Shown: positions 42,084 to 52,893 of the stretch, one piece after another
How the letters are laid out: every line of letters begins with the position of its first letter
How positions within the stretch are numbered: position 1 is the first letter of the stretch
Translations under genes and position numbers: made by a program
Notes under the pieces: model-generated
The model's database searches: none
What the model was told of the DNA's origin: nothing
The model's input: the letters and a program-made list of their open reading frames with translations, nothing else
Source: Nothopassalora personata
Lineage: Eukaryota > Ascomycota > Dothideomycetes > Mycosphaerellales > Mycosphaerellaceae
DNA: 64,000 nucleotides
Assembly: GCA_033816765.1 (NCBI GenBank)
Contig: CM066292.1
Span: 3,348,001 to 3,412,000, forward strand
Direction: 5' to 3'

Positions 42084-42842
42084 ATGCAATACCCAACCAT
42101 CCTCCTCTCCGCGCTCGCCGCAACCAGCGCCCTCGCCCTCCCTCAATCCAGCACCGCCGTCCAAGACACCTCGATCCGCGTCCAGCTCTCCGACGGCAAC
42201 CTCGCCACCCAGACCGCCTTCGAGGAAGCCCGCCTCCCCCAATCCAAGACCCCCGTCGGCTCCACCGGCCCCTACAACGAAGTCACCCTGACCCTCGGCG
42301 ACCATGTCAAGAACCAGGCCCTCCGCTGCCAGATCCTCGACACCCACCACACCCCGATCGTCATCGTCCGCGGCGCAAACGTCGATGTCACTTTCGCCGA
42401 CGGCGACGCCGGGAAATGGACGTTCCGCGACGGCAAGAAGGAAGTCAGCAAGATTGTCTGCGACCCTAACTTCGTCAAAGGCGTAGTAGCCCCGCCACCG
42501 GCCGAGCAAGACGACTCCATCCTCGTCACTCTGAGCGACGGCCACCTCATTTCCCAGACCGAGTTCCTCAAGGCCGGCGAGGTCCGCGAGGTGCAGCACC
42601 CCCAGGGTTCCAGCGGTCCTTTCACTTCGTTCGAGCTGACGCTCGGCAAGGATGTGAAGGACCAGGCGCTGCGCTGCAAGGTGCTCGACGAGAAGGATCA
42701 CAAGGTTACCGCCCAGCGTGGTGAGAATGTTGACACTACGTTTGCCGATGGTGGCAATGGTGCTTGGAAGTTCTTGCACCCGGCTAGGACTAGCGTTAGC
42801 AAGATTGTCTGTGACCCGGAGTTTGTTAAGGCTTCGCAGTAA
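42084..42842 (+). CDS. secreted protein made of two tandem ~100-residue repeats
   Basis: A 252-residue protein starting MQYPTILLSALAATSALALP, a clear signal peptide. Two homologous units follow at about 28-130 and 143-250. Unit 1 has IRVQLSDGNLATQTAF, TLTLGDHVKNQALRCQILD, VDVTFADGDAGKWTF and VSKIVCDPNFVKG. Unit 2 has ILVTLSDGHLISQTEF, ELTLGKDVKDQALRCKVLD, VDTTFADGGNGAWKF and VSKIVCDPEFVKA. Each unit has two cysteines in equivalent places (LRC and IVCD), suggesting one disulphide per unit, and is probably a small beta-rich domain. The DNA is strongly biased to C-ending codons in the first unit. The family name is unknown to me; the role may be apoplastic or cell-wall, by inference from secretion only. 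A long minus-strand frame across this gene is a shadow. Confidence 0.85.
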   Translation: MQYPTILLSALAATSALALPQSSTAVQDTSIRVQLSDGNLATQTAFEEARLPQSKTPVGSTGPYNEVTLTLGDHVKNQALRCQILDTHHTPIVIVRGANVDVTFADGDAGKWTFRDGKKEVSKIVCDPNFVKGVVAPPPAEQDDSILVTLSDGHLISQTEFLKAGEVREVQHPQGSSGPFTSFELTLGKDVKDQALRCKVLDEKDHKVTAQRGENVDTTFADGGNGAWKFLHPARTSVSKIVCDPEFVKASQ

Positions 42843-43316
42843 GCGTCTCGACGTTTTGGGGATGGAGAAGATGGCTTGGTGGGGTGATGAGGGATGGATG
42901 ATGTGGGATGATGGCGGCGACGCTTTGTGGGACACTTGGAAAAGAATATAGAGGATCGGCGTTGCGCGAGGAGTTTGCATTTGCATTTGGGCTTTGGTTG
43001 TACAGATTTGGCCTTGCGGTTTGCGATTTTGTCTAGGCCGATATCAAAAATCCAGTTCTCGAAGGCTCCTTGGTGGAGTCTTCGATTGAAAGCTTCGCGT
43101 CCGTCCGCTCTCCTTTCCCCTTGCCGTGGCTGACTTTGCTTACCGGAACAATAGACTATTGTGCCGACTGACATGCATCCAACGGCGTGTCAAAGTAACG
43201 AGCAGTCGCATCCCGTGTCCGATACTGCCAGCCTCCATGCTGCCCTGTCAACCGAGCACCTGGCAGTACCAGCAGCGATCAGTCCTGCCATATGCTGATA
43301 GAATCACGCCGATTCG
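42843..43316. other. intergenic
   Basis: 3' region of the secreted-protein gene; no other feature is recognised. Confidence 0.4.
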
Positions 43317-44225
43317 TTACAGCAGGCTCCTGTAGCGATCCCAGAGCTCGCCCAAGGTGCTATTCGAGGAGCTGACGCGGCAGTGCGCACGACAGTACGT
43401 CGTGCTCCTCTCCTCGAAGTAGACCATCAGCGATTTGCCAACTGTCATAGAACGCCACGATTTATAGAGCTTCAGAGCCACATCAAACTGTGCCTTGTAA
43501 GTGATCGCAGTCGAGTAATCGGGAGAGTGCTTGACGTGAATCCCGCCGTCCTGACAGGTGTGCGAGTACTCGAGTCGATTGCGATCGGAATTGAAGGCAG
43601 CACAGCCGAAAGATTCGCAGTTCGCTTCGCTGAAGCCGCTGTGGCCGAGCTCGCGGAGTAGCCAGATGACTGCCGCGTGGTCGGAGGGGATCCCGGAGAT
43701 TCTGAGGTCTTGCTTTGGCAGCCTGAATTGGGAAGTGTCTCGAAGAGTGCTGTAGAAGGCGTGGTTGACTCTCTCTAGGCGACAGAGTTGCATGGCGTTT
43801 GAGACGTGGCTTATGCGGAAGGGCTCCTTCTGGTGGAGATCGAGTTCGAGCAGGATGTGGTCAAGGAGCTCAGGGATAGCGAATACGCGAGCTGCGGCGG
43901 AGATCTTGAGGCCAGCCTCTGTGACGTGTCAGAAGTTTGCCATGGCTTCTCTGGATTGGGTTTACTTACCACGCAACCACTTCTCATGTGCTTGAACAGT
44001 TCTGCGGGATGCGGCCTGGGACTCTCTCAGAGCAGTGCGGGCATCTTGCAGTCGAGCGTACAGTTTGAGGTTGTCGAGCACCATTTGCTCAAGCTCCCAG
44101 TCAAGGTGCTCAATCGAGTTCAGAGCGATGTTGGTATCTGTCTGTCTTTCCGGTCGTGATAGTGGTGGTGGTTCCGAGGATGCGCGCGTGCTTTTCTGAC
44201 TGCCGATAGTGGGTATTGGAGCCAT
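43317..44225 (-). CDS. F-box-like protein, tandem family copy A
   Basis: Exon 1 is 43970-44225 and exon 2 is 43317-43918, with a 51-bp intron (GTAAGT...CACAG). The joined protein is 285 residues. The N-terminal exon (about 85 residues) is polar then helical and coiled-coil-like (LDWELEQMVLDNLKLYARLQ). Exon 2 opens with the F-box-like helix set at about 95-150 (ARVFAIPELLDHILLELDLH, AMQLCRLERVNHAFYSTLRD). The family-specific C-terminal part has VIWLLRELGHSGF, NCESFGCAAF and STLGELWDRYRSLL. The position of intron 1 just before the PELL motif is shared with copy B. F-box proteins usually bind Skp1 in SCF ligases; lineage-specific expansions like this one are common in ascomycetes and their targets are unknown. 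Confidence 0.8.
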
Positions 44226-44450
44226 GTCTAAGAATGAGATGTTTGCGGTCTAGTCTTTGCTAAGCACGTGCGAAAAGACTGAGCGCACGCGGCCCGAGCC
44301 AGATCCATCGCTCGTAGTGAGTCCTCGGATGGACAATTTCTCCTTTCGACTGAGTCTGAATCTCTATACTTTTATCACTGCAGTACCTGATGCGCTACCG
44401 ATACGCTCTTTTGTCATGACTTCATGCTCTATTACCATTCGTGACAGTGT

Positions 44451-45219
44451 CTATAACACCCTCTGAAGGTGTTCCCACACCTCCGCCAACGTTGGCCCAT
44501 CGACATCCACACGGTTGGAAGGGTAGCATCTGTTAGGAAAGATAATCTTAATGTGTCTTGAGACCTTCACACAACGCCACGAGGTATCGCGAGTGAGAGC
44601 CTCACAAAAAGTTGACTTGTAGTCCTCGGCGAAGAAGTATGAAGGCGTCCAATCAACTCGAAGGGTAGGATTGTCACACTTGTGGTTGTCGTCGCGTGAA
44701 ATACGACAACCAAATGTGCCACAGTCCATCATTCCGAATTTACCATAGCCAAGCTCACGAAGCAGCCAGACCACGGCCAGATGATGCCTGGAAATGTTCA
44801 GATCGAGCTCACTTCTGGACTGCTGCAGCTTCGTGGACCCTTGGATAGTGTCTCGAAAGTTGCGGTTCACCAACTCGAGGCGACAGAGTTGGCTGGCGTT
44901 GGCGAAAGAGCTGTATGAGAAAGGCGCCCTTGTGTGCAAATCAAGACTAAGCAAGATCTGCTCGAGCAGCTCGGGGACGGCGAAGACGCGCTGGGCTGCT
45001 GGAGTCTTGTCCACCGGATCTGTTGGTCGGTCGCTCAGTATGTGACGCCGAGATATAGCTGCCACATGGTGTCTTACCTTCCCGCTTCTTGCAATTGCCA
45101 TCGCCGTCACGTACAGCTTTGAGATGGCTGAGCTCGAATTTCAGTATCTTGAGTCGCATCTCGAGTTGACCAATCTCATTTTCCATGGCGCGAATCTTGT
45201 CGGCGGGTTGTTCCGACAT
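44451..45219 (-). CDS. F-box-like protein, tandem family copy B
   Basis: Exon 1 is 45078-45219 and exon 2 is 44451-45019, with a 58-bp intron (GTAAGA...CAACAG). The joined protein is 236 residues. The first exon (MSEQPADKIRAMENEIGQLE) is a short heptad-like coiled coil. After the junction (DPVDKTPAAQRVFAVPELLE) comes the F-box-like segment (QILLSLDLHTRAPF, SQLCRLELVNRNFRDTIQGS). The shared C-terminal region follows (HHLAVVWLLRELGYGKFG, DCGTFGCRIS, LAEVWEHLQRVL). It is a clear paralogue of copy A by motif order and intron position, but shorter at the N-terminus. Same strand, 225 bp from copy A. The start ATG at 45219 is chosen over upstream non-ATG codons. Confidence 0.8.
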
Positions 45220-45411
45220 GTTGGCTGCAGTGGATATCGAAAGCACCTGGTGATGAGTTAGGTGCAGGTGCAGGCGGGTATAATAAATATAGAGGTGAGA
45301 TTAAGTAGCGATGGTAAACGTAATCCCTGTCACCGCCGCTTGCACATGCTTGCTGGAAGGAGCCGAAATGCTTACCCGCACATTAGCCGTCTGCGCGTTT
45401 ATATCACGCTC

Positions 45412-46273
45412 TCTCGAACCGCTTGTCTTCCAAAAAAGCTCCCCCAACGTGCCCACTTACGACTCCACACGGCGATACGTCTCACACCTATCGTCAGAGC
45501 GAATCGTCAATGGCTTCGCGATCTTGAGTTTTCTCCATGACCGATCCTCCACCATCGCGGTCTCGAACCTCTGCTTCAGACTAACGGCGGTGCTGTACCG
45601 AGGAGACCGCTAGAAAATTACAACGCCTTTCATGTTCCTGCGAATTCCGACACTATTGTGGCCGAGTTCACGCAGGAGCCAGACCACTGCAGCAGCAGCA
45701 TGCCCGCTTGGGGCTTTGGTGAGACATAGCCCTTGCTTAGGAAGCTTCAGCTTAGGGGGTCCTTGTAGAGTGTCGTGGAAGGCGCGTTTGCCGCTTTCCA
45801 GACGGCAGAGCTTCATTGCGTTGGTAACGTGGCTCGTCTTGAAGGATCCCTAAGTGTAAAGGTTGAGATTCAGGAGGATGATTTCCAGAAGCTCAGGTAT
45901 GGCGAAGACCTGAGCCGCTATAGCAGAAGGAGTGCTTTCGGCCAGTGTGACTTGTCTGTTGCTTCATCACGGCCGCTCGATGGGTTGCTCGCTGGCGCTC
46001 GCTGGCGAAGTGTTTGTCCTCGACCTGAGCATCCTCGACAGACTCGTCCTCGGAAATTCCAGATTTTCCATTGTCGCAGACAGCTGCCTCGAATTCTCCC
46101 TGGAATGCCTCGATCATTCCGTCGCAATCGTTGTTGCCATCGAAGCCGGCTGTGCTAAGGTCCGGTGGTGTCATGGCTGTTGCTCGTGGTGGCATAGAGC
46201 CTGTACGCTTGAGGTGGAAAGGCATAATCAGTCGGTTGAGTTCAGCAGATGAGGCAGTCGTTGGCCTTATCAT
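45412..46273 (-). pseudogene. F-box-like protein, tandem family copy C (dead)
   Basis: The third tandem paralogue. The 5' part (46273 downward, MIRPTTASSAELNRLIMPFH) encodes a polar N-terminal region. The F-box-like segment is clear (AQVFAIPELLEIILLNLNLY) but is interrupted by a TAG at about 45850, just after NLYT, where copies A and B have a codon for Gln or Arg. It continues MKLCRLESGKRAFHDTLQGP and VVWLLRELGHNSVG. The Cys-containing middle is then deleted and the frame shifts. A recognisable C-terminal block (YSTAVSLKQRFETAMVEDRS, TLGELFWK) runs to about 45412. There is also a frame change without splice signals between the N-terminal part and the PELLE motif. With a nonsense codon, a deletion and a frameshift it should not make a functional protein. 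Confidence 0.75.
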
Positions 46274-46966
46274 GCACGTGCCTACACTTTACACACGCTT
46301 TTCACAGTTACCTCAGCGAGCTCAGACGCTTGTAGTATAGCCGAAACAATGTAACCAATCGAGCTGGTTCGCTTATGGCGAGCCATGCGACCCGACGCTA
46401 ATCCGCGGAGTGAATACGCCTTGGGTCGCTGTGATTGGCCTCATCAATCCCTGGTGCCCGCTCCCCCCGCACTCTCAAGCAGTGAGACTGAGCTTACTGA
46501 AATACTACATTATACACCTATTATGGTCAAAACATACTCCTATATCCGGTGACTTTTTCTCGTACCTACCTGAAGCCAGACTTAACCTTGTTGAAGTTAA
46601 AGATAAAGATAGAGAGATTTACGTACTGTAGGAGTAGAGGAGCCCCTATCCTTATCTCGCTTCCAAGTTTAATTATCTATAGCAACAACAACAACTGTCT
46701 AGGTTATAGGTGCAATGGATTTACTTTTTTGCACCTGTAACTCCTCTGCGCCTATCTTTGCACCCTTTATATATAGCTAGTTAGTAGGGAAGTAGTAGTA
46801 AGGACCTCATATTGCTTTTGCACAATGTGTGCATATGGGAGTATGTTTTGACAATAATAGGTGGACATGGCAGTATTTTCCATCGTAAAGGTGGATATGA
46901 GAGTATTTTCACCGATTTCACCGCTTATGAAATTATGTACAGGACGGCTCCAACGCGCATGCTCAT
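46274..46966. other. intergenic with an AT-rich, RIP-like fragment (about 46480-46960)
   Basis: The part from about 46480 is AT-rich and TpA-rich (TATATATAGCTAGTTAG and similar), resembling an old mutated repeat. It is too short to classify and lies directly against the 3' end of the sugar-transporter gene. Confidence 0.45.
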
Positions 46967-49213
46967 TCATGCAACGCTCACTTTGCGAGACTCCCTACCA
47001 CCAATCGTCTCGTCGAAGCTGTAGAGTGGTGCAAGCTTCGCGGACTTCTGGAAAAGGACCCATCGCTTGAACCTGTATACAACGTTAGCACGCCGCTCTG
47101 AGAGTAGTCAAGGAATTGGTACCCACCACCAAGGAAGCGCCTGCGTTGTCTGATATGACACAAATCTCCCAGTAGGAACGCCGAAGATATAATCGAGTTC
47201 TTCAAGGGTGCGCTGCTTCGTCCTATTGTGTATTAGAGGGTAAATCTGGCCCGATAACATCGTAGCGAGACTTACTCCGGAACGAAGAGGAAGATCATCA
47301 CGAGAGCGGCGATGTTGAGACCTGCATAGAAGCCGAAGGCACCAGTCGGTGTCATAGCCGCCAGGATAGCTGGGAAGGAGATCGAAAGCACGGCGGCCCA
47401 GAAGAGGCATGTTGCGACTGCCCAGCCCATACCGACTTCTCTGTGGGATAATGGGAAGACTTCGGCAGAGTATGTGAAGGGCACTGCACAAGTCTGTCAG
47501 CTCTCGTATCACGACTTGTAATATCCTTGACACACCTGGACCTTCACCAGGACTGTAGAATGCGGCGAAGAGATAGATGAAAAGCGCGATCGCGCCAAGA
47601 CGACCCGAACCTTCACCCGGGATCAAGAAGCAGAGACCAGCGGCGAGCAGAGTCCATGCCATGTTTGGGAAAGTGAAAAGCAGCAATGCGCGGCGACCGA
47701 ATGTATCGATAGTCCAGATCGCTGGCCATGCGAAGACGAAGTTGACGAGACCGAAGCCGAACGATGCGATGAGTGCAGTCCTCTCGGAGACACCAGCCTC
47801 TCTGAACACAGTGGAACTGTAGAAAGCGATGATGTTGATACCGCCTGCGCGACTATCAGTAGAGCGCAGGGTATCTTGGAGGCACATCAGGACTTACACA
47901 TCTGCTGAGCGATCATGACCGTGAAACTTGCCAGAGTCGCACGTCTCACACGCGGGATCGTGAATAGCTGAGCGAAACGGCTGAAGTAGTTGCTCTCGCC
48001 GACGATACTCTTCTCGACCTCAAGCTGGCAGTGGATATAATACAGATCGCGGGCAGCTTGCAGTGGCTGAAAACGAAGCCTTAGGAGAGATTTATAGGCC
48101 TTAGCATAGCGGTTCTTCTTCATGTACCATCTGGGAGATCTGGGGACTCGTTAGCTCAAGATGAGAACGAGGGTATATCGAACCTACTCAGGGCAGAAGT
48201 AGATGCCAACGGTGAGAGGAACAGCTGGGATGAACGCCGACCCGATCTGCAGTCGCCACGCGATATCTCCGACTTGATACACGGCGAGATTGGCGCAGAA
48301 TCCAAGGAAGATACCAAACGCAGTCCACATCTGCCAGGACATGACCAAGGCACCGCGGATCTTGGCAGGACTGTTCTCGGCCGCGAAGATGGGAACGGAA
48401 GCACCCTTCAGGCCCATTCCAACGCCCATCAAGATACGAGTGACCAAGAGTTGTTCCCAGTTTTGAGTCACAGCGCCGCCAATTGGTGTGATCAAGCAGA
48501 AGATGGCAGAAATGAAGATGGTACCGCGACGACCCTGTGGTGGGTAGATCATGTTAACTACTTCTACATCTGACCAGAGACTGCACTTACCAGATAGAAA
48601 TTGCAAGGATCAGATAGCCAGCAGCCGATGAAGGCGCTTCCAATGTATGGGCCGGCGTTGACGAGACCAACAAGCCAACTATCTCGTACTTGGTTGGGGC
48701 ATTCAGGATCTTCGCCGCAGCCAATGCCAAACTCCACAGGAAAAGAAAGATTGGCTCCATTCGATCCAGTCTGATCCCAGCCCTGCACTGCAGCTCCAAT
48801 GGAACACACGATGATTGTGAAGTAGAGAGCGAGTGGATGCCTCCACTTGTGAGCGGCCTCATATCGGAGAGCTTCTCTGTCGGTATCATCCAGGATATCG
48901 AGGTTCTCGAAGTTGGCAGGATCTTGTGCGACGAGTGCACCTTTCTTCAAGAGCTCCGTCTGCTCCTGGAGCCCTTTCTCTTGAGCGAAGGCTTCCACAT
49001 CGCGCATAAGCTCGCCATAAGGAATGTCGGCCAATGGATTGCTGACTCTATTCTTTGTCAGTGAGTTTCTGTCAGGTCAAGATGTCACCAATCGTACTTC
49101 GCATCGAGGTTCTTGTTCAAGTTAATCGACGCTACTGCAGACCTGTTCTTCGTTGGCAGCTCTTCGTGGCCCATGGCTGTGTTCACGCCATGTTGCGGCT
49201 CTTTCTCATCCAT
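46967..49213 (-). CDS. MFS sugar transporter, eight exons
   Basis: Exons on the minus strand are 49098-49213, 48591-49047, 48188-48534, 47898-48139, 47536-47844, 47276-47483, 47127-47222 and 46967-47072. They sum to 1881 nt, a 626-residue protein with every junction in frame. This is the sugar porter family of the plasma membrane. Visible motifs are [20 protein letters not shown] in the first helix, [10 protein letters not shown] after helix 2, the [13 protein letters not shown] sequence before the central loop, [19 protein letters not shown] in helix 7, [11 protein letters not shown], and the [17 protein letters not shown] motif after helix 12. The N-terminus is long and soluble ([20 protein letters not shown]), as in fungal quinate/sugar-type porters of this subgroup. 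The substrate cannot be assigned. The last intron uses a GTGGGT donor; the terminal exon ends RESRKVSVA. Confidence 0.92.
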
Positions 49214-50323
49214 TCCAGCACTATGGTCTTTAGTCCCGGCCCAAGTCACCCAAGTAAGTAATGCGAAAGCGAAGCAACACTTCGAGCTACACAAGAGAAA
49301 GAGCAGGAAGAAAGCCAGGCGCAGGTGACGGGCAGGGGCTGCGCATAGTCTTTATGAAAACGTCTCGAGAAGTGATGTTGCTGCGTGCCAACGACATCTC
49401 CGCACTTGGGCAAAAGCGACCATGGAATGTATCCATGTGGCCCCAATGAGGTATCGGGCCCGCCGCGCGCCCAGCAACGGTGTGGTACAGCATTGCTAGA
49501 TCTGGATATCCGTCAACGAGATTTTCGACGTCCAAGACTGCCAATACTGGAGGAGATTCTGGGCGTGCTGTGATAAGCCTGTCGGAAAGCGCCAGTGGCT
49601 TGCACTCAACGCTACTGCACTTCTTGTAGAAGGTTGCACGGCTTTCACGTGCTCACCAGACACAAATGCGTGAAGTCGACGACTAGCTCGTGCCTGAATG
49701 GAAAGAAGAAGGCAGGTGAAAATTAGCACTTGATAGAAATCCTTCCACGAGTTTTACCATTGTGTTGTGCGCGCCCATCGCGAGCTCCGTAAAGTAACAG
49801 CTCTAACTGCATGAGGACGACGGCTCGCCCAGCATTCCTTGATCTGACTGGACAACCACTTGCATCTTGTTCGATCCTGAGGTTGCTCATGTCACACCCA
49901 AGACTCAGTCATCGACCTCATCAGCGCGAAGTCGACTGCGGGTGTGATCACACGACTTGTTTCTTGAACCGTCAGTCTTGCAAACAAACCGGACGCCCAG
50001 AAGAGGTGGCTGCAAGCCGAGGATGAGACTAGGTGCAATGCACTACGCAATCGTCGAGGCGGCGTGGTGGACGTTATTCAAAGTCTCGTGTGCAGCAGAC
50101 GATCGGTGATGGATATCATGATTGATGACTGTCAGCATCCAACAACAGGAGATGGGCGAGGATGGCAAGAGAAGTTTGATTTGTGTGTTCTGTACAGTCA
50201 GCAGCCAGCCACTCACATCTCCCGCATTTCTTTCATACCAACTTCTCAGGAGCGGACCGATTCTATGATATTGGCCATGAAACCGACGCCTCTACATATC
50301 CGTCTCGTGACTTATTCGCGGCT
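49214..50323. other. intergenic, divergent promoters of transporter and P450
   Basis: No supported gene on either strand. The transporter and P450 genes are divergently transcribed from this 1.1-kb region, so shared regulation is possible but no motif was identified. Confidence 0.4.
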
Positions 50324-52042
50324 ATGGGTATCCCACAGCCTGACTGGACTACTGCAGAGATGGAGAGTGGCTATGGCGCTTTTCTGCTCGAACACAGGTG
50401 GCTCATGGGCAGCATTCTCCTCTGTGCCACCCTTCTCCTCACCCGCATCACAAGCACGCTCAACTCCAAGTCGAAGATCGTAAGCGAGCATGGCGCCACA
50501 ACAGTGCCAGCAGTACCGTACTATATACCTGTGCTAGGCCATATACCCAACATGGCCATTAATGCTGATGGCTTCGTCAAAGGTCTGAGAGACGTCTACA
50601 CCACTGGTATCTTTGCCCTCAACTTCGGCGGCATGAGACACAACATCGTCTCACATCCAGGTCTCGCCACAGCAGTCTTGAACACAAATTCGAGCAATGC
50701 CAACAACGATTCTGTCAGCAGGCGACTAATGCATCTCGTCTTCGGCTATCCATCAAATGAGCTCCACAAGTACGACGTCGCATTCGATGAAATCCACAGC
50801 ATGTACAGAATCATCCAAACGGAGCCCGGACTTGGCAAGATGGTCGATCAAACGGCGCGGAAGACCAGAGAGAACATCAACAATCTAGTGACGTTCATGG
50901 AAAGTCCGGTTGACCAGATGCCGTGGGAGAAAGTCAGCAACATCAACCTCGTTGAACACCCAAACGGCGAGCGAGTAGTAGAAGCCAGTCTGCTACCTCT
51001 GATCCGAGACTTCTGCGCCTTCAGTGCAAACCCTTCGATCATGGGCTCAGACTTCCTCGAGAACAACCCTCAATTCTTCGATGACATTTGGACTCTGGAT
51101 CGAGGCTTTCTACTTCTTGCTACGGGCCTTCCGCGCTGGGCACCAATTCCGACCCTGACGAGAGCGCACATTGCCCGCCGGAACAACTTACGGCGTCTAG
51201 AGACCTTCCACACTGTGTTGGATAAGCACTGGGATGGCGAAAACTCCGATCCCAAGTGGTCCAGCCTGGACGATATCAGCGATCTGCTCAAGGCTCGTAT
51301 GCCCTTATATCGCAAGCACAACCTCAGCATCCGAGCGCGAGCGTCGGCTGAGCATGCACTGATGTGGGCGTCTAATGCCAATTCCAATTCGCTGGTCTTT
51401 TGGCTGATCAATCGAATTTATGATGATAAGGCTCTACAGGCCATGATCCGGGAGGAGATAGCGCCATATGTCAAGATTGAACAAGTGGAAACTGGACTGC
51501 CGATCGATGAGCCGCCGCGCATAACATCGCTCGACGTTGACGGACTATGCGATAAGTGCCCTCTGCTGAAGAGTTGCTACATCGAGTGCCTCCGCCTCGA
51601 TACCAGTTCCTGGTCCTTCAAATCCGTCAAGCAAGACTTCGTCCTCCAGAGCCGTGAGAAAGAGGCTCAGCCCTGGCTGCTGCGGAAGGGGGAGTTCATT
51701 CACGTCGCACACGATCTCCACAACACCGACCCCAATTACTTCGAGAATCCTGCGTTCTGGAAAGCGGACCGACATGTTAAGTATGACGAGAAGCGTGTTG
51801 GTACCGCAGAGATGGGCAGTATCCGACCGTACGGTGGTGGCACAAGTATGTGCAAAGGCCGAGCTTTTGCTTTGAAAGAGATCATGATGTTTACGGCGGC
51901 CATTGTTTCCATGTGGGATATCGAGGCTGCCGGTGGCGGCAGATGGAAGATGCCGAAGCACGTCAAGGCTACCGGTGTCTACAGTACTCGCGATGATACG
52001 CGGGTCTGGCTCAAGGTCAGGAAGATGCCGATAAGTTCGTGA
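50324..52042 (+). CDS. cytochrome P450 (CYP7/CYP8-like fungal clade)
   Basis: A single-exon, 572-residue haem monooxygenase, probably ER-anchored. The start is at 50324 (MGIPQPDWTTAEMESGYGAF). The membrane anchor is at about 24-41 (WLMGSILLCATLLLTRIT). The Pro-rich hinge is VPAVPYYIPVLGHIPN. The I-helix is ALMWASNANSNSLVFWLI, which lacks the usual (A/G)Gx(D/E)T acid-alcohol pair, like the CYP7/CYP8 relatives. The ExxR motif is ECLR in CYIECLRLDTSS. The haem-binding loop is RPYGGGTSMCKGRAF with the axial cysteine at about residue 510. The atypical I-helix suggests a 7-alpha/12-alpha-hydroxylase-like or isomerase-type member, common in fungal steroid or secondary metabolism; the substrate is unknown. 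The open frame extends upstream of 50324 without coherent protein character. Confidence 0.88.
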   Translation: MGIPQPDWTTAEMESGYGAFLLEHRWLMGSILLCATLLLTRITSTLNSKSKIVSEHGATTVPAVPYYIPVLGHIPNMAINADGFVKGLRDVYTTGIFALNFGGMRHNIVSHPGLATAVLNTNSSNANNDSVSRRLMHLVFGYPSNELHKYDVAFDEIHSMYRIIQTEPGLGKMVDQTARKTRENINNLVTFMESPVDQMPWEKVSNINLVEHPNGERVVEASLLPLIRDFCAFSANPSIMGSDFLENNPQFFDDIWTLDRGFLLLATGLPRWAPIPTLTRAHIARRNNLRRLETFHTVLDKHWDGENSDPKWSSLDDISDLLKARMPLYRKHNLSIRARASAEHALMWASNANSNSLVFWLINRIYDDKALQAMIREEIAPYVKIEQVETGLPIDEPPRITSLDVDGLCDKCPLLKSCYIECLRLDTSSWSFKSVKQDFVLQSREKEAQPWLLRKGEFIHVAHDLHNTDPNYFENPAFWKADRHVKYDEKRVGTAEMGSIRPYGGGTSMCKGRAFALKEIMMFTAAIVSMWDIEAAGGGRWKMPKHVKATGVYSTRDDTRVWLKVRKMPISS

Positions 52043-52068
52043 GAGAATGGCAAGGTGGCCATGAGCTC

Positions 52069-52702
52069 TCAAAAGTCTGAATCCTCTTCCTCAAGAATGG
52101 TGTGCGCGATCAATCCTCCCGTCCCACCACTTTTGCGTGTGCCGTCGAACATGCTCCCGTAGCCAGGAGATATTGCGCCAGGCGACAGATGACGAGGCGA
52201 CAGCAAGGGCGTTTCTGCCTTGATCTTTTGCTGTTGCTTCTCCTCGCGGTACTGCTTGGCTGATCGCAGCGGTACCTCTGGCGATTTCGACTCGAGCCGC
52301 AGGACTTTGTAAAAGAACCTGTCGGTGCCGAAGACTATGAAGCCTCCGACCAGTCCGACGATGGCGGCAATGCCTAGATAGATGTACAAATCCTGTAATT
52401 CTCACATTAGTATGCAACCTCATTGCTTCGCCAAGCTGTATCGTCTGTACCTGAAATTTGACGAGCAACCTGAAGGGCGCTGCCAGCATGCCGAAAACAA
52501 CGCGTCCAAACACAAACACTGGCTGTAGGAGGAACGCAACCGGCCAGTATATTATCTTCGCCACGAAGAAGATTGCCAATGCCAGGTACCACACGATCCA
52601 GCCGACAGGCCTGCATATCCAGGAGGACATGTCCAGCGCCCAGTCCAAGTAGACGTTCAGGTGTCGCGTGCCGTCGGTGTCGGTGTCGGTGGCTCCCGGC
52701 AT
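52069..52702 (-). CDS. small membrane protein, two exons, hypothetical
   Basis: Exon 1 is 52451-52702 and exon 2 is 52069-52392, with a 58-bp intron (GTACAG...TTACAG). The joined protein is 191 residues. Hydrophobic segments lie at about 31-52 (CRPVGWIVWYLALAIFFVAK), 53-78 (WPVAFLLQPVFVFGRVVFGM) and 86-107 (YIYLGIAAIVGLVGGFIVFG). A polar, basic C-terminal half follows (RSAKQYREEKQQQKIKAETP, LSPRHLSPGAISPGYGSM) and ends EEEDSDF. The layout resembles small fungal ER or nuclear-envelope proteins of unknown role. It is convergent with the P450 (27 bp between stops). It is the last intact gene before the repeat island. Confidence 0.8.
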
Positions 52703-52753
52703 ACTGTACAGTACTTGCTGCGGTGGTCCAACAACCCTTACCTCAGTAAACTC

Positions 52754-52893
52754 AGACTCGCCGCAGGAATTGGCTTTGGCTTCGCCTAGCGCACGCGCTA
52801 GGCTCGCTTAAGCTCGCTTCAGCTCCGTTAAGCACGGTTCTGCACCGTTCAGCCAATTAGAGGGCTAGGAGTGCCAATTCGCGCGGCGAGTCT
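52754..52893. repeat. 21-bp inverted repeat enclosing about 98 bp at the edge of the repeat island
   Basis: The arms 52754-52774 (AGACTCGCCGCAGGAATTGGC) and 52873-52893 are reverse complements with one mismatch in 21. The interior also holds the palindrome CCTAGCGCACGCGCTAGG. No clear target-site duplication is visible. It marks the transition from normal to RIP-mutated DNA and may be a short non-autonomous element or the end of a larger one. Confidence 0.7.

Noticed and set aside
41775..42986. 403-codon frame on the minus strand across the two-repeat secreted protein gene
   Set aside because: It is an antisense shadow caused by strong codon bias; the plus-strand frame has the signal peptide and the internal repeat.
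46410..46740. Short frames in the AT-rich stretch near the sugar transporter
   Set aside because: TpA-rich composition suggests a mutated repeat, not a gene.
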